A stretch of 64,000 nt of DNA, from positions 1,865,001-1,929,000 of the forward strand of contig JAPWJY010000008.1 in assembly GCA_028283765.1 (NCBI GenBank). Reading direction: 5' to 3'. Positions 36,650 to 46,563 of this stretch are shown piece after piece. Under the pieces are notes generated by a model. It was given only the letters and a program-made list of their open reading frames with translations, ran no database searches and was not told where the DNA came from. The DNA is from Parvibaculaceae bacterium. GTDB lineage: Bacteria; Pseudomonadota; Alphaproteobacteria; Parvibaculales; Parvibaculaceae. The translations under genes were made by a program, and so were the position numbers. The number at the start of each line of letters is the position of its first letter. The stretch's first letter is position 1.

Positions 36650-37066
36650 TCAATCCTCGTCGTCTTCGCTCACCTGCACCGGGCCTGAGTCCTGCCCCTT
36701 GGCTTCAAGGTCGCGGTCGACCAGTTCGATCACGGCCATGGCGGCATTGTCGCCAAAGCGGAAACCGGCCTTGAGGACGCGGGTGTAGCCACCGGCGCGC
36801 TCCTTGTAGCGGGGCCCGAGCGTGTCGAACAGCTTGGCGGCCCACTGCTTTTCCGGCAGGGCGGCGTAGGCCTGACGGCGCGTCGCCAGATTGTCGACCT
36901 TGCCGAGCGTGATGAGCTTCTCGACGTAGGGACGCAACTCCTTCGCCTTGGGAAGGGTCGTCACGATCTGCTCGTGCTTGATCAGCGCAACCGCCATGTT
37001 GGCGAGCATCGCCTTACGGTGACTTGCGGTCCTGTTGAGCTTGCGACCCGCTTTACCGTGGCGCAT
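36650..37066 (-). CDS. rplQ: 50S ribosomal protein L17 (bL17)
   Basis: Binds 23S rRNA near the tunnel exit. The 138 residues begin with [20 protein letters not shown], the invariant bL17 start, and include [13 protein letters not shown] and GGYTRVLK; the last 20 residues form an acidic tail (Glu/Asp-rich) longer than in E. coli. Last gene of the alpha operon, with the terminator 31 bases beyond the stop. Confidence 0.97.
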   Translation of the reverse strand: MRHGKAGRKLNRTASHRKAMLANMAVALIKHEQIVTTLPKAKELRPYVEKLITLGKVDNLATRRQAYAALPEKQWAAKLFDTLGPRYKERAGGYTRVLKAGFRFGDNAAMAVIELVDRDLEAKGQDSGPVQVSEDDED

Positions 37067-37158
37067 GATCCTCTCCTCTATCTCTTACCAACGCGGCGTC
37101 TTCACGACGCGGCCCGTGTCACAAACCGGCCTTCAAAAGAGAAGGCCGAAACCCTGAA

Positions 37159-38175
37159 TCAGAACTGGTCCTCGTAGCGCTTGGCCAGTTCCTCGATGTT
37201 CTCCGGCGGCCAGTTCGGCACTTCCATCCCGAGATGGAGCCCCATCTGGGCCAGCACTTCCTTGATCTCGTTCAGCGACTTGCGGCCGAAGTTCGGCGTG
37301 CGAAGCATTTCGGCTTCCGTCTTCTGAATGAGGTCGCCGATATAGACGATATTGTCGTTCTTGAGGCAGTTGGCCGAACGGACCGACAGCTCAAGCTCAT
37401 CGACCTTCTTGAGGAGCGCAGCGTTGAACTCAAGTTCAGGACGGGTGTCCTCAACCGGCTTCTGCTGCGGCTCATCGAAGTTGACGAAGACGGAAAGCTG
37501 GTCCTGAAGGATGCGGGCGGCATAGGCCACGGCATCTTCCGGGCTGATCGCGCCGTTCGTCTCGATGTTCATGGTGAGCTTGTCATAGTCGAGAATCTGT
37601 CCCTCGCGGGTGTTCTCGACCTTGTAGGAAATCCGCTTCACCGGGCTGTAGAGGCTGTCGACCGGGATAAGCCCGATCGGCGCATCGTCGGGCCGGTTGC
37701 GGTCGGCGGCGACATAACCCTTGCCGGAGTTGACGGTGAACTCCATGCGGATATCCGCGCCCTCATCCAGCGTGCACAGCACCAGCTCGGGGTTCAGCAC
37801 CTCGATGTCCGCACCGGTGGTGATGTCTCCCGCCGTCACGACGCCCGGACCCTTCTTGGTCAGGGTCATGCGCTTGGGACCATCGGCATGAAGGCGCAGC
37901 GCCATCAGCTTGATGTTGAGGATGATGTCCGTCACATCCTCACGAACGCCCGCGATGGACGAGAATTCATGAAGGACGCCGTCGATCTGGACGGCAGTGA
38001 CGGCCGCGCCCTGCAACGACGACATGAGCACGCGCCGCAGCGCATTGCCGAGCGTCAGGCCGAAGCCGCGCTCAAGGGGTTCCGCCACAACCGTCGCAAA
38101 GCGGCGCTGATCATGCCCAAGAGCAATCTCAAGCTTGTTCGGTTTAATCAGCTCTTCCCAGTTCTTCTGGATCAC
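37159..38175 (-). CDS. rpoA: DNA-directed RNA polymerase alpha subunit
   Basis: Dimer scaffold for RNA polymerase assembly (N-terminal domain, about 1-235) and contact for UP elements and activators (C-terminal domain, about 250-338, with [12 protein letters not shown] and the helix-hairpin-helix [12 protein letters not shown]). The start is taken as GTG at 38175: GAGG lies 8 bases upstream, and [12 protein letters not shown] is the usual alphaproteobacterial N-terminus. That gives 338 residues; 31 further codons upstream are open but unlike the family. The preceding 120-base spacer holds two strong hairpins. Confidence 0.97.
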   Translation of the reverse strand: MIQKNWEELIKPNKLEIALGHDQRRFATVVAEPLERGFGLTLGNALRRVLMSSLQGAAVTAVQIDGVLHEFSSIAGVREDVTDIILNIKLMALRLHADGPKRMTLTKKGPGVVTAGDITTGADIEVLNPELVLCTLDEGADIRMEFTVNSGKGYVAADRNRPDDAPIGLIPVDSLYSPVKRISYKVENTREGQILDYDKLTMNIETNGAISPEDAVAYAARILQDQLSVFVNFDEPQQKPVEDTRPELEFNAALLKKVDELELSVRSANCLKNDNIVYIGDLIQKTEAEMLRTPNFGRKSLNEIKEVLAQMGLHLGMEVPNWPPENIEELAKRYEDQF

Positions 38176-38200
38176 GTTCAGAACCTCGTGCCGTTTTTTC

Positions 38201-38262
38201 GGAACATGCAATCGGGAGTATCCAAATTGCGTTCCGGGGGCGAGCCCAGAGAGCCAGCCCCC
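38201..38262 (-). other. Two tandem hairpins in the rpsK-rpoA spacer
   Basis: Hairpin A, 38201-38235: nested arms GGAAC with GTTCC and GCAAT with ATTGC, separated by a two-base bulge. Hairpin B, 38236-38262: GGGGGC with GCCCCC. They abut each other and lie 26 bases before the rpoA GTG. Neither has a U-tract. The position suggests a role in setting rpoA expression or RNA processing; no known S4-type pseudoknot pattern was recognised. Confidence 0.5.
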
Positions 38263-38295
38263 TTTCAAAATATCAGTATGGCCGGTAAGGGCCGG

Positions 38296-38685
38296 TCAGA
38301 CGCGACGACGCTTGGGCGGACGGCAACCATTGTGCGCGATCGGCGTCACATCGTTGATGACCGTGACCGTGAAGCCGACCGACTGAAGGGCGCGAAGCGC
38401 GGACTCACGTCCGGCACCGGGGCCTTTCACGGCAACTTCAAGTGTACGCATGCCATGTTCCATGGCCTTCTTGCCGGCATCTTCCGCCGCCATCTGGGCC
38501 GCGAACGGTGTCGACTTCCGGCTGCCCTTGAAGCCCATCGCCCCGGCGGACGACCATGAGATCACATTGCCCTGGGCATCCGCGATCGTGATGATCGTGT
38601 TGTTGAACGTGGAGTCCACATGCGCAACGCCGGAGACAATGTTCTTGCGCTCTTTGCGCTTGATGCGGACTTTTTCCTTAGCCAT
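38296..38685 (-). CDS. rpsK: 30S ribosomal protein S11 (uS11)
   Basis: Platform protein near the E site and mRNA exit. The 129 residues include [37 protein letters not shown] and the C-terminal [18 protein letters not shown], all invariant in uS11. Sits 60 bases after rpsM in the alpha operon. There is no rpsD between rpsK and rpoA, as is usual for alphaproteobacteria, so S4-based control of the operon as in E. coli is not implied. Confidence 0.98.
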   Translation of the reverse strand: MAKEKVRIKRKERKNIVSGVAHVDSTFNNTIITIADAQGNVISWSSAGAMGFKGSRKSTPFAAQMAAEDAGKKAMEHGMRTLEVAVKGPGAGRESALRALQSVGFTVTVINDVTPIAHNGCRPPKRRRV

Positions 38686-38745
38686 GGATATTCATACCTT
38701 GATGTCAGCCGGCACTCACGTGCGGGCAAAAGCTTTTCAGGACTC

Positions 38746-39114
38746 TTACTTCTTCTTGCCGGCAATCGCCTTGGCCGGCCCCTTGCGGGTCCGGGCATTC
38801 GTGTGGGTGCGCTGTCCGCGGACAGGCAGGCCCTTACGATGACGAAGCCCGGTGTAGCAGCCCAGGTCCATCTTGCGCTTGATGTTCATGGCAACTTCAC
38901 GGCGAAGATCGCCCTCGACCATGTAGTCACGGTCGATGGTTTCGCGAATCTGAAGCACTTCGGCGTCGGTCAACTCGTTGACACGGCGCTCGTGGGGAAT
39001 GCCGACCTTATCAACGACTTCAAGTGCCTTCTGGGGGCCGATGCCGTGAATATATGTGAGCGCGATAAGCACGCGCTTGTTGGTCGGAATATTAACGCCT
39101 GCGATACGGGCCAC
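38746..39114 (-). CDS. rpsM: 30S ribosomal protein S13 (uS13)
   Basis: Head protein that contacts the P-site tRNA and forms bridges to the 50S subunit. The 122 residues start [15 protein letters not shown], contain the helix-hairpin-helix region [10 protein letters not shown] and end in the tRNA-contacting basic tail [21 protein letters not shown] (split: [21 protein letters not shown]). First gene of the alpha operon, preceded by a near-consensus promoter. Confidence 0.98.
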   Translation of the reverse strand: MARIAGVNIPTNKRVLIALTYIHGIGPQKALEVVDKVGIPHERRVNELTDAEVLQIRETIDRDYMVEGDLRREVAMNIKRKMDLGCYTGLRHRKGLPVRGQRTHTNARTRKGPAKAIAGKKK

Positions 39115-39256
39115 GTTTCTCTCCTAAAATCTGGGAATCGCATGCCCGGCGCAAACCATAGACACTCGACCCTTCGCCGCCCCAAACCCTTGGTTTTCAA
39201 AGGTTTTTGGCCGTGATGTCGATGTCTGATATGACACTGCCATGGCGAAGCCGGGG

Positions 39257-39284
39257 ATTATAGGGTTTACGCCCTCCCAGTCAA
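39257..39284 (-). promoter_or_regulatory. Near-consensus promoter upstream of rpsM (alpha operon)
   Basis: Minus-strand -35 TTGACT (39284-39279) and a perfect -10 TATAAT (39262-39257) with a 16-base spacer. It is the best match to the sigma-70 consensus in the window. It lies in the 207-base gap between adk and rpsM, giving a leader of about 135 bases, so rpsM-rpsK-rpoA-rplQ can be transcribed apart from the spc operon. Confidence 0.65.
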
Positions 39285-39321
39285 GTCATGGACAGCCGGA
39301 GATGTCCCCTCGTCCTGTCTG

Positions 39322-39897
39322 TTAAAGCTCAAGCAGGGTCTCGATCTGGTGCGTCACCTGATCGATGTCCTGCATTCCATCGACGGTCTTCAGGACACCC
39401 CGATGACCGTAATATTCAACCAGCGGCGCGGTCTGCGCATTATAGACTTCAAGCCGCTTGCTCAATGCTTCCGCATTGTCGTCTTCCCGGGCCCCGCCGA
39501 CGGTCGCCGCCGCCCTCGTCTCGATCCGGCCCAGCAATGCCCCCTTGTCGACCCGAAGCTCGATTACGGCATCGAGCCTGTCATTGCGGGAGCACAGCAT
39601 CTCGTCCAGCGCCTCGGCCTGGGCGACATTGCGCGGAAAACCGTCCAGTATATAACCCGCCTTGATGTCAGGCTGGGCAATCCGCTCGGCTATGATGCCG
39701 ACAACCACATCGTCAGGCACCAGATCGCCCCGCGCCATGATGTCCTTGACCTTGTTGCCCAGATCGGACCCGGCATTGATGGCCGCCCGGAGCATGTCGC
39801 CGGTCGAAAGCTGGACCAGACCATAACGCTCCTGAAACCGCTGAGCCTGTGTTCCCTTGCCCGCCCCCGGCGGACCCAGGAAAATAAGCTTTTTCAT
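39322..39897 (-). CDS. adk: Adenylate kinase, short form
   Basis: Interconverts ATP, ADP and AMP. The 191 residues have the P-loop [10 protein letters not shown] (8-17), the AMP-site STGDMLRAA and [13 protein letters not shown]; the long LID domain of E. coli Adk is replaced by a short segment, as in other alphaproteobacterial and eukaryotic cytosolic short forms. It overlaps secY by 4 bases. Placement after secY is widely conserved; map and infA are absent here. Confidence 0.97.
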   Translation of the reverse strand: MKKLIFLGPPGAGKGTQAQRFQERYGLVQLSTGDMLRAAINAGSDLGNKVKDIMARGDLVPDDVVVGIIAERIAQPDIKAGYILDGFPRNVAQAEALDEMLCSRNDRLDAVIELRVDKGALLGRIETRAAATVGGAREDDNAEALSKRLEVYNAQTAPLVEYYGHRGVLKTVDGMQDIDQVTHQIETLLEL

Positions 39898-41228
39898 CGA
39901 CGAGACCCCCGCAACTTCGACTTTTTGATAAGTCCTTCATATTGGTGCGCCAGCAGATGGCTCTGAATCTGGGCCACGGTATCCATCGTCACGCTGACCA
40001 CGATCAGCAACGACGTACCGCCGAAATAGAATGGCACACGGTACTGGGCGATCAGAAACTCGGGCAGCAGGCAGATCAGCGTCAGATAGATCGCGCCGAT
40101 CACGGTGAGGCGCGTCAACACATAATCCAGATAGTCGGCCGTGCGCTTGCCGGGACGGATGCCGGGAATAAACCCGCCATATTTCTTCAGATTATCCGCG
40201 GTCTCCGCCGGATTGAACACAATCGCGGTGTAGAAGAACGAGAAGAACACGATACCGGCGGCATAAAGCAGCATATAGGCCGGCTGGCCATGTCCGACAG
40301 CCGTCGTGATCGCCGTCAGCCATTCCGGGCCGCCCTTGTTCGCCATGAAGTTGCCGATGGTGGCCGGCAACAGCAGCAGCGACGAGGCGAAAATCGGCGG
40401 AATGACGCCAGACGTGTTGATCTTCAGCGGCAGATGCGAGCTTTCGCCGCCGTAAATCTTGTTGCCCACCTGACGCTTGGGATACTGCACCAGCAGGCGG
40501 CGCTGTGCCCGCTCCATGAACACGATGGCCATGATCACCACCACAATCATGAGGACGATGAACAGGATCAGACCGGACGAGAGCGCGCCCTGACGGCCAA
40601 GCTCCAGCGTGCCCGCCACCGCATGGGGAAGCTGCGCCACGATACCGGCGAAAATGATCAGCGAAATGCCATTGCCGACACCGCGCGAGGTGATCTGCTC
40701 ACCGAGCCACATCAGGAACATCGTGCCGCCCACCAGCGTGATGACGGCCGATATCTGAAAGAATATTCCCGGATTAATCACCACATGCTCGGCGCTCTGA
40801 AGCCCGATGGCGATGGCGTAACCCTGAAGCGCCGCGAGCACGAACGTGCCATAGCGCGTATATTGATTGAGCTGCTTGCGTCCCTGCTCACCTTCCTTTT
40901 TCAAGGCTTCGAGATGAGGCGAAACGGACGTCAGCAACTGAACGATGATCGAGGCAGAGATGTAGGGCATGATCGCGAGCGCGAAGATGGCCATGCGGCT
41001 GACCGCGCCACCGGCGAACATGTCGAACATGCCAAGCAGGCCGCCCTGGTTCTGGTGGAACACCCGGGCCAGCGCCTGCGGATCGATACCCGGCAGCGGA
41101 ATATAGGTCCCGAGCCGGTAGACAAGCAGCGCACCCAGTGTGAACCAGATGCGCTTCTTGAGTTCATCCGCCTTTGCGAACGCCGCAAAATTGAGATTAG
41201 CCGCAAGCTGTTCAGCTGCCGATGCCAT
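39894..41228 (-). CDS. secY: Protein translocase subunit SecY
   Basis: Pore-forming subunit of the Sec translocon. The 444 residues contain ten membrane helices, the plug-region [10 protein letters not shown] after helix 1, the pore segments [13 protein letters not shown], and the cytoplasmic loop [17 protein letters not shown]. Located between rplO and adk in the spc operon as in most bacteria. No rpmJ follows. Confidence 0.97.
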   Translation of the reverse strand: MASAAEQLAANLNFAAFAKADELKKRIWFTLGALLVYRLGTYIPLPGIDPQALARVFHQNQGGLLGMFDMFAGGAVSRMAIFALAIMPYISASIIVQLLTSVSPHLEALKKEGEQGRKQLNQYTRYGTFVLAALQGYAIAIGLQSAEHVVINPGIFFQISAVITLVGGTMFLMWLGEQITSRGVGNGISLIIFAGIVAQLPHAVAGTLELGRQGALSSGLILFIVLMIVVVIMAIVFMERAQRRLLVQYPKRQVGNKIYGGESSHLPLKINTSGVIPPIFASSLLLLPATIGNFMANKGGPEWLTAITTAVGHGQPAYMLLYAAGIVFFSFFYTAIVFNPAETADNLKKYGGFIPGIRPGKRTADYLDYVLTRLTVIGAIYLTLICLLPEFLIAQYRVPFYFGGTSLLIVVSVTMDTVAQIQSHLLAHQYEGLIKKSKLRGSRR

Positions 41229-41283
41229 TCCCTGCTCTCCGTGACCGGGCCCGGAGGCCCACTCGTTCTAATCCAAGAAACGA

Positions 41284-41763
41284 TTACGCCGCGGCGACGG
41301 CGTCGCCACCAAGGAGCTTCACGGAACCGCCAGCCTTTTCGACGGCAGCTTTTGCAGCTTCGGAAGCACCATCGACCTCGAAGGAAAGCTTCGCGGTCAA
41401 CTCGCCGCGCGCCAGCAGACGGACGCCATCCTTGTTGCGGCGGACGATGCCGGACGCCACGAGCGACTCGAGGTTCACGACGGAACCCGCCGCGATCTTG
41501 CCCGCCTCGACAGCAGCCTGGATCTGGCCCAGATTGATGACGTTGAAGTCCTTGCGGAAGATATTCTTGAAGCCGCGCTTGGGCAGACGCATGTGGATGG
41601 GCATCTGGCCACCTTCGTAGCCCTTGATCGCCACACCCGACCGCGACTTCTGACCCTTGACGCCACGGCCACCGGTCTTGCCCTTGCCCGAGCCAATGCC
41701 ACGGCCGACGCGCATGCGCGGCTTGCGTGAACCTGGATTATCGGAAAGCTCATTCAGCTTCAT
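41284..41763 (-). CDS. rplO: 50S ribosomal protein L15 (uL15)
   Basis: Late-assembly 50S protein. The 159 residues start [14 protein letters not shown] with the Gly/Lys-rich rRNA-threading N-terminal extension ([15 protein letters not shown]) and the globular C-terminal part containing GFKNIFRK and VVNLESL. Lies 29 bases after rpmD and 55 bases before secY. Confidence 0.97.
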   Translation of the reverse strand: MKLNELSDNPGSRKPRMRVGRGIGSGKGKTGGRGVKGQKSRSGVAIKGYEGGQMPIHMRLPKRGFKNIFRKDFNVINLGQIQAAVEAGKIAAGSVVNLESLVASGIVRRNKDGVRLLARGELTAKLSFEVDGASEAAKAAVEKAGGSVKLLGGDAVAAA

Positions 41764-41792
41764 GATCTAGTCCTCGTGCCCGGTTGAAGGGC

Positions 41793-41984
41793 TTACTTCT
41801 CTTCGACGACACGGATGAGATGGGCGACCTTGTTGATCATCCCGCGCACAGCCGGCGTATCCTCAAGCGTCTTGCGACGGCGTATCTTGTTGAGCCCAAG
41901 CCCCACCAGCGTCTGGCGCTGGCTTGGCTCGCGGCGCACCGGGCTGGCGATCTGCTCAACGGTCACAGTCTTTTTCGCAGACAT
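41793..41984 (-). CDS. rpmD: 50S ribosomal protein L30 (uL30)
   Basis: Small 50S protein of 63 residues with the conserved [20 protein letters not shown] and a closing strand [20 protein letters not shown] lies before the ATG. A hairpin in the 53-base spacer separates it from rpsE. Confidence 0.97.
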   Translation of the reverse strand: MSAKKTVTVEQIASPVRREPSQRQTLVGLGLNKIRRRKTLEDTPAVRGMINKVAHLIRVVEEK

Positions 41985-42004
41985 AGCTCGTTTCCTGTTT
42001 CTTC

Positions 42005-42023
42005 TCCGTTGCCACGCAACGGA
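42005..42023 (-). other. Perfect hairpin in the rpsE-rpmD spacer
   Basis: Arms TCCGTTGC (42005-42012) and GCAACGGA (42016-42023) form an 8-base-pair stem with a 3-base loop, starting 14 bases after the rpsE stop. The minus-strand sequence beyond is purine-rich, not a U-tract, so it is unlikely to terminate. It may tune relative expression or protect the upstream mRNA. Confidence 0.4.
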
Positions 42024-42037
42024 AACTACGACGTCGC

Positions 42038-42595
42038 TCAGTCGGCGACAGAAGCCTCGATGGCCCCGTCCGCACGACGGCCAACGATGTCGCTGACCTT
42101 CTTGCCACGACGCTGGGCCACCATACGGGGGCTCTGCTCGCCTTTGAGCGCGTCGAACGTTGCACGTACCATGTTATAGGGATTAGCGGAACCCAGCGAC
42201 TTCGCCACCACGTCCTGCAAACCCAGCGTCTCGAATACGGCGCGCATCGGACCGCCGGCGATGATGCCGGTACCGGCAGCGGCCGAGCGCAGCACAACCT
42301 TGCCCGCGCCATGATGGCCGGTGGTGTCGTGATGCAACGTGCGGCCTTCGCGCAGCGGCACGCGGATCATGCCGCGCTTCGCAGCCTCGGTCGCCTTGCG
42401 GATCGCCTCAGGCACCTCACGCGCCTTGCCATGACCAAAGCCGACCCGGCCCTTCTGGTCACCGACAACGACGAGCGCGGCGAAGCCGAAACGGCGGCCA
42501 CCCTTCACAACCTTGGCAACGCGATTGATGTGGACAAGCTTGTCCACAAATTCACTGTCGCGTTCTTCACGGTCCCGATTTTCTTTACGTGCCAC
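42038..42595 (-). CDS. rpsE: 30S ribosomal protein S5 (uS5)
   Basis: Forms part of the mRNA entry site and helps accuracy of decoding. The 185 residues carry [23 protein letters not shown] (here [17 protein letters not shown]), the spectinomycin-loop region, and [14 protein letters not shown]. The conserved VVKGGRRF sequence gives no sign of a resistance deletion. Sits 12 bases after rplR. Confidence 0.97.
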   Translation of the reverse strand: MARKENRDREERDSEFVDKLVHINRVAKVVKGGRRFGFAALVVVGDQKGRVGFGHGKAREVPEAIRKATEAAKRGMIRVPLREGRTLHHDTTGHHGAGKVVLRSAAAGTGIIAGGPMRAVFETLGLQDVVAKSLGSANPYNMVRATFDALKGEQSPRMVAQRRGKKVSDIVGRRADGAIEASVAD

Positions 42596-42607
42596 TTTAT
42601 CGATCCT

Positions 42608-42964
42608 TTAGAAATTGAGACCGCCTTCGCGGGCCGCATCGGCGAGCGCTTTGACCCGCCCGTGATAAATGTACCCGCCACGATCGAAGACGACATCCTT
42701 GATGCCGGCATCGACGGCGCGTTGCGCCACGAGGCGCCCCACGACGACCGCCGCATCGACATTGCCGCCTGCCTTCTCGCCGAATTCCTTCTCGACGGAA
42801 GAGGCCGCCGCCACCGTCACACCCTGCACATCATCAATGATCTGCGCATAGATGTGCTTTGACGAACGGAAGACGGAAAGACGCGGGCGACCGTTCGCGA
42901 TCTTCGCGAGCTTTGCGCGGTTGCGCGCAGCACGACGCTCATGAAGAGATTGCATTTTGCTCAT
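42608..42964 (-). CDS. rplR: 50S ribosomal protein L18 (uL18)
   Basis: Binds 5S rRNA with uL5. The 118 residues show [22 protein letters not shown] in its first part ([17 protein letters not shown]), and the C-terminal [25 protein letters not shown] split as [19 protein letters not shown]. It follows rplF by 10 bases in the spc operon. Confidence 0.97.
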   Translation of the reverse strand: MSKMQSLHERRAARNRAKLAKIANGRPRLSVFRSSKHIYAQIIDDVQGVTVAAASSVEKEFGEKAGGNVDAAVVVGRLVAQRAVDAGIKDVVFDRGGYIYHGRVKALADAAREGGLNF

Positions 42965-42974
42965 CGCTCAACCC

Positions 42975-43508
42975 TTACTTCTTCTTGCCTTCCTTGCGGA
43001 CGATCTTCTCGCCAGCATATTTCACACCCTTGCCCTTGTAGGGCTCAGGACCACGCTTCGAGCGGATTTCGGCGGCAACCTGGCCGACGAGCGCCGCGCT
43101 GATCCCGGAAACGACCACTTCAGTGGGCTTCGGGCAGGCAATGGTGATGCCGGCCGGGATCGGGTATATCACATCATGGCTGTAACCAAGAGCCATCTGA
43201 AGGTTCGCGCCCTGGACCGCAGCGCGATAACCAACGCCGTTGATCTCAAGAGTCTTGGCAAAACCCTGTGTCACGCCGGTGACAAGGTTGCTCACCAGCG
43301 TCCGGCTGAGGCCCCACATGGCGCGAGCGCGTTGTGTATCTTCGCGCGGCGACACCTGAAGGCCCTGTTCGGTCTGCTCGATCGTCACCTCGTCCACGAG
43401 CGTAAGCTTGAGCTCACCCTTTGGACCCTTTACCGCGATGTCCTGCCCGTTGAGTGTGATCGTCACACCTGCTGGCACCGGAACCGGCTTCTTACCAATA
43501 CGCGACAT
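42975..43508 (-). CDS. rplF: 50S ribosomal protein L6 (uL6)
   Basis: Near the factor-binding site at the base of the L7/L12 stalk. From the ATG at 43508 it has 177 residues starting [15 protein letters not shown]; the frame stays open 50 codons upstream into rpsH in another frame, which is not family-like. The C-terminal RNA-binding [15 protein letters not shown] is intact. Confidence 0.97.
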   Translation of the reverse strand: MSRIGKKPVPVPAGVTITLNGQDIAVKGPKGELKLTLVDEVTIEQTEQGLQVSPREDTQRARAMWGLSRTLVSNLVTGVTQGFAKTLEINGVGYRAAVQGANLQMALGYSHDVIYPIPAGITIACPKPTEVVVSGISAALVGQVAAEIRSKRGPEPYKGKGVKYAGEKIVRKEGKKK

Positions 43509-43554
43509 GGTCAGCTTCCCAAATTTTCCTGCGTAGCGGATTATCCCGGCCGCG

Positions 43555-43950
43555 TCAGAAGACGCGGCAGAGAACCTCGCCACCAACATTCTGATCCCTC
43601 GCCGCCGTGTCGGACATGATGCCCTTCGGTGTCGAGAGGATCGAAATACCCAAGCCATTACGCACCGTCGGCATTTCCTTCACCGACGAATACACGCGGC
43701 GGCCCGGCTTCGAGATGCGCTCGATCTCCTGGATCACGGGGCGGCCCTCGTGATACTTGAGCTCGACTTCGAAATCGGCCTTGCCCTCCTGCTCCACCCG
43801 GGCATAGCCGCGGATGTAGCCTTCATCGGCCAGCACATCGAGCACCCAGCCGCGAAGCTTGGACGCAGGCACGTTGACCTTGGACTTGCCCCGGAGCTGC
43901 GCATTCCGGATGCGTGTGAGCATATCGCCCAACGGATCGCTCATCGTCAT
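43555..43950 (-). CDS. rpsH: 30S ribosomal protein S8 (uS8)
   Basis: Primary binder of 16S helix 21; in E. coli also the translational repressor of the spc operon, acting at rplE. The 131 residues include [14 protein letters not shown], the loop VPASKLR and the C-terminal [24 protein letters not shown] is 8 bases before the ATG at 43950; an ATG two codons on (43944) is the alternative. Confidence 0.97.
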   Translation of the reverse strand: MTMSDPLGDMLTRIRNAQLRGKSKVNVPASKLRGWVLDVLADEGYIRGYARVEQEGKADFEVELKYHEGRPVIQEIERISKPGRRVYSSVKEMPTVRNGLGISILSTPKGIMSDTAARDQNVGGEVLCRVF

Positions 43951-43962
43951 CGCTAGATCTCC

Positions 43963-44268
43963 TTACCAGCTCGACTTGACCATGCCCGGAATTTGCCCCT
44001 TCGAGGCAAGTTCCCGGAGCGCGATACGCGACATGCCGAGCTTACGATAGTATGACTTCGAACGGCCGGTGAGCAGGCACCGGTTATGGACGCGCGAGGG
44101 AGCCGAATTCCGGGGCAGAGCGGCAAGCTTGAGCCGCGCCTCGAAACGGTCTTCCATCGGCAACGACTCATCGTTCGCTGTCGCCTTGAGCTGAGCCCGC
44201 TTGGCTGCGAACTTCGCAACCAGTACACGCCGCTTCTTGTCACGTTCAATGGCGCTCTTCTTAGCCAT
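43963..44268 (-). CDS. rpsN: 30S ribosomal protein S14 (uS14), zinc-independent form
   Basis: Head protein of 101 residues, [14 protein letters not shown] start and [19 protein letters not shown] end. It lacks the two CxxC pairs of the short zinc-binding form, so it is the long C-minus type usual in proteobacteria. The ATG at 44268 follows CGGAGGA; nine upstream in-frame codons are discarded on that basis. Confidence 0.97.
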   Translation of the reverse strand: MAKKSAIERDKKRRVLVAKFAAKRAQLKATANDESLPMEDRFEARLKLAALPRNSAPSRVHNRCLLTGRSKSYYRKLGMSRIALRELASKGQIPGMVKSSW

Positions 44269-44331
44269 TAAGTCCTCCGTTCGACCCGCTTGCATATGCG
44301 AGCGCCGCAGACAAATCCAAAACCGTCAATC

Positions 44332-44889
44332 TCACTTCGTGAAGGGGAAGTTGAAACCGCGCAGAAGTTCGCGGGCCTCATCATCCGTCTTCGCCGTCGT
44401 ACAGATCGTAATATCCATACCCCAGATCTGATCGACCTTGTCGTAGTCGACTTCCGGGAACACGAGCTGTTCTTTCAGGCCCATGTTGTAGTTGCCGCGG
44501 CCGTCGAAGCTCTTGGGATTGAGCCCGCGGAAGTCGCGAACGCGCGGCAGCGCAATCGTGACCAGCCGGTCGAGAAACTCATACATGCGATCACGGCGCA
44601 GCGTGACCTTCACGCCGATCGGCATGCCTTCACGCACCTTGAAGGTCGCGATTGACGTCTTCGCCCGGGTGATCACGGCCTTCTGGCCGGCAATCGCCTC
44701 GAGATCGGCGCGCGCACTGTTGACCTTCTTGGAGTCGGCGACGGCTTCGCCCACACCCATATTGATCACGATCTTGTCCAGCTGCGGCACCTGGAGCGTG
44801 TTCTTGTAAGAGAACTTCTCCTGGAGCTCGTTGCGGAGCTTTTCGTTGTAGAACCGCTTGAGACGCGGCAGGTAGCTAACGTCAGCCAT
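44332..44889 (-). CDS. rplE: 50S ribosomal protein L5 (uL5)
   Basis: Binds 5S rRNA and contacts P-site tRNA and the 30S head (bridge B1b). The 185 residues contain [33 protein letters not shown] and [17 protein letters not shown]. Its start overlaps the rplX stop by 8 bases, so its translation is likely coupled to L24. Confidence 0.97.
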   Translation of the reverse strand: MADVSYLPRLKRFYNEKLRNELQEKFSYKNTLQVPQLDKIVINMGVGEAVADSKKVNSARADLEAIAGQKAVITRAKTSIATFKVREGMPIGVKVTLRRDRMYEFLDRLVTIALPRVRDFRGLNPKSFDGRGNYNMGLKEQLVFPEVDYDKVDQIWGMDITICTTAKTDDEARELLRGFNFPFTK

Positions 44890-45199
44890 CGATCACTTCT
44901 CCCGACGACTTGGAGACCCGGACCTTGCGGCCGTCTTCAAGAGTCTTGAATCCAACCCGCGTCGGCTTGCCCGTCTTGGGATCCTCGATCGCGAGATTTG
45001 ACAGTTGGATCTTCGCCTCGCGCGTCACGATGCCGCCAGCCGCACGCTGCGTTGGCGCTTCATGATGCTTCACGAGGTTGACACCCTGAACGAGCGCCCG
45101 ACCCTCCTGCGGGAAGACGGACAGAACCTGCCCCTTCTTGCCCTTGTCCTTGCCAGTCAGAACGACAATCTTGTCGCCCTTTTTAATCTTCGCGGCCAT
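44882..45199 (-). CDS. rplX: 50S ribosomal protein L24 (uL24)
   Basis: Assembly-initiator protein at the 5' end of 23S rRNA. The 105 residues have the KOW motif [19 protein letters not shown] and [14 protein letters not shown] precedes the ATG; GGAGG is 7 bases before the ATG at 45199, which is therefore preferred and overlaps the rplN TGA by one base (TGATG). Confidence 0.97.
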   Translation of the reverse strand: MAAKIKKGDKIVVLTGKDKGKKGQVLSVFPQEGRALVQGVNLVKHHEAPTQRAAGGIVTREAKIQLSNLAIEDPKTGKPTRVGFKTLEDGRKVRVSKSSGEVIDG

Positions 45200-45567
45200 C
45201 ACAACACCTCCGGCGCGAGCGAAACGATCTTCATATGGTTCTTGCCGCGCAGCTCGCGGGTGACCGGGCCGAAAATACGCGTACCGACCGGCTCGCCCTG
45301 ATTGTTGATCAGCACAGCCGCATTCTTGTCGAAGCGGATGACGCTGCCATCGGCGCGGCGGATGCCGGAGGCGGTGCGAACCACCACGGCCTTCATCACA
45401 TCGCCCTTCTTCACACGGCCACGCGGGATCGCTTCCTTCACGCTGACGACGATGATGTCGCCCACGGAAGCATACTTACGCTTGGACCCGCCCAGGACCT
45501 TGATGCACTGGACTCGGCGTGCGCCGGAATTATCGGCGACCTCCAGATTGGTCTCTTGCTGAATCAT
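45199..45567 (-). CDS. rplN: 50S ribosomal protein L14 (uL14)
   Basis: Interface protein in bridges B5/B8. The 122 residues start [19 protein letters not shown] and contain [22 protein letters not shown] and [12 protein letters not shown]-type sequence (read here as [12 protein letters not shown]). First gene of the classical spc operon; there is no clear promoter in the 54 bases after rpsQ, so S10 and spc probably run together. Confidence 0.98.
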   Translation of the reverse strand: MIQQETNLEVADNSGARRVQCIKVLGGSKRKYASVGDIIVVSVKEAIPRGRVKKGDVMKAVVVRTASGIRRADGSVIRFDKNAAVLINNQGEPVGTRIFGPVTRELRGKNHMKIVSLAPEVL

Positions 45568-45621
45568 GTCTCTATTCCCACAGTGGCTCGAATAAAACTG
45601 TCACCCAAAGGCGTCAGGCTG

Positions 45622-45849
45622 TTATTCGATCACTTCCCATTTCTTCAGTTTCGAAAGTGGACGGCATTCACGGATGCGAACGACGTCGCCGACCTTGCGG
45701 TTGTTGCTCTCATCATGCGCATGATACTTCTTCGACCGGCGCACGATCTTCTTCAGCAGGCGGTCGATAAACCGGCGCTCCACCTGCACAACAATGGTCT
45801 TCTCGTTCTTGTCGCTGACGACGACACCCTGGAGAACTCTTTTCGGCAT
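45622..45849 (-). CDS. rpsQ: 30S ribosomal protein S17 (uS17)
   Basis: Early 16S binder of the 5' domain. Only 75 residues, but complete: [21 protein letters not shown] start, HAHDE(SN) loop and [20 protein letters not shown] end. It lies 11 bases after rpmC, as the last gene of the S10 group. Confidence 0.97.
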   Translation of the reverse strand: MPKRVLQGVVVSDKNEKTIVVQVERRFIDRLLKKIVRRSKKYHAHDESNNRKVGDVVRIRECRPLSKLKKWEVIE

Positions 45850-45860
45850 GGTCTTCTACC

Positions 45861-46064
45861 TCAACCTTCGGTCGCAACGAGCGCACGGTTGCGTTGAACC
45901 GTTTTGATGCGCGCGATGTCGCGGCGAATCTTCTGAACTTCAGCCGTGTTCTCAAGCTGTCCGCTTGCTGCCTGGAAGCGCAAGTTGAACTGCTTCTTCT
46001 TGAGCTGCAACAGCTCGTCGTCGAGCTGATCCGGCGTCATATCACGTACATCGCTGGCCTTCAT
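45861..46064 (-). CDS. rpmC: 50S ribosomal protein L29 (uL29)
   Basis: Two-helix protein beside the tunnel exit. The 67 residues show [46 protein letters not shown] (split: [21 protein letters not shown]). It lies 33 bases after rplP in the S10 operon. Confidence 0.97.
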   Translation of the reverse strand: MKASDVRDMTPDQLDDELLQLKKKQFNLRFQAASGQLENTAEVQKIRRDIARIKTVQRNRALVATEG

Positions 46065-46097
46065 GGCCTACCCTTTCGTTTATCTCGCGCCGCAGGC

Positions 46098-46517
46098 TCA
46101 AGCCTGCTCGCCGGGACGAACCACGAAGCGCGTCTTGATCGGCAGCTTCGCCGCCCCAAGCCGCATTGCCTCTTCAGCGATCGGCAGCGGAACGCCGTCG
46201 ATCTCAAACATGATACGGCCGGGCTTCACGCGGGCAGCCCAGAACTCCGGCGCGCCCTTACCTTTACCCATTCGTACTTCGGTCGGCTTCTTGGAGACCG
46301 GAACATCAGGAAATATCCGGATCCAGACGCGGCCAGCACGCTTCATGTGACGCGTGATAGCACGACGCGCCGCCTCGATCTGGCGTGCAGTCACCCGCTC
46401 GGGCTCCAGAGCCTTGAGCCCGAAGGCCCCGAAATTCAGGTCCGTTCCGCCCTTCGCGTTCCCGTGAATGCGACCCTTGTGAGCCTTGCGGAACTTAGTG
46501 CGCTTAGGTTGCAACAT
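46098..46517 (-). CDS. rplP: 50S ribosomal protein L16 (uL16)
   Basis: Organises the A-site region and contacts 5S rRNA. The 139 residues begin [19 protein letters not shown] and include [39 protein letters not shown] and [10 protein letters not shown]. Its Arg of MGKGKG(A)PE loop, a site of oxygen-dependent hydroxylation in E. coli, is in the usual context. It lies 46 bases after rpsC. Confidence 0.97.
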   Translation of the reverse strand: MLQPKRTKFRKAHKGRIHGNAKGGTDLNFGAFGLKALEPERVTARQIEAARRAITRHMKRAGRVWIRIFPDVPVSKKPTEVRMGKGKGAPEFWAARVKPGRIMFEIDGVPLPIAEEAMRLGAAKLPIKTRFVVRPGEQA

Positions 46518-46563
46518 CTGTCTAACTCTCTTCGATCAACAGGACGTACCGGAAAAATCCCGA

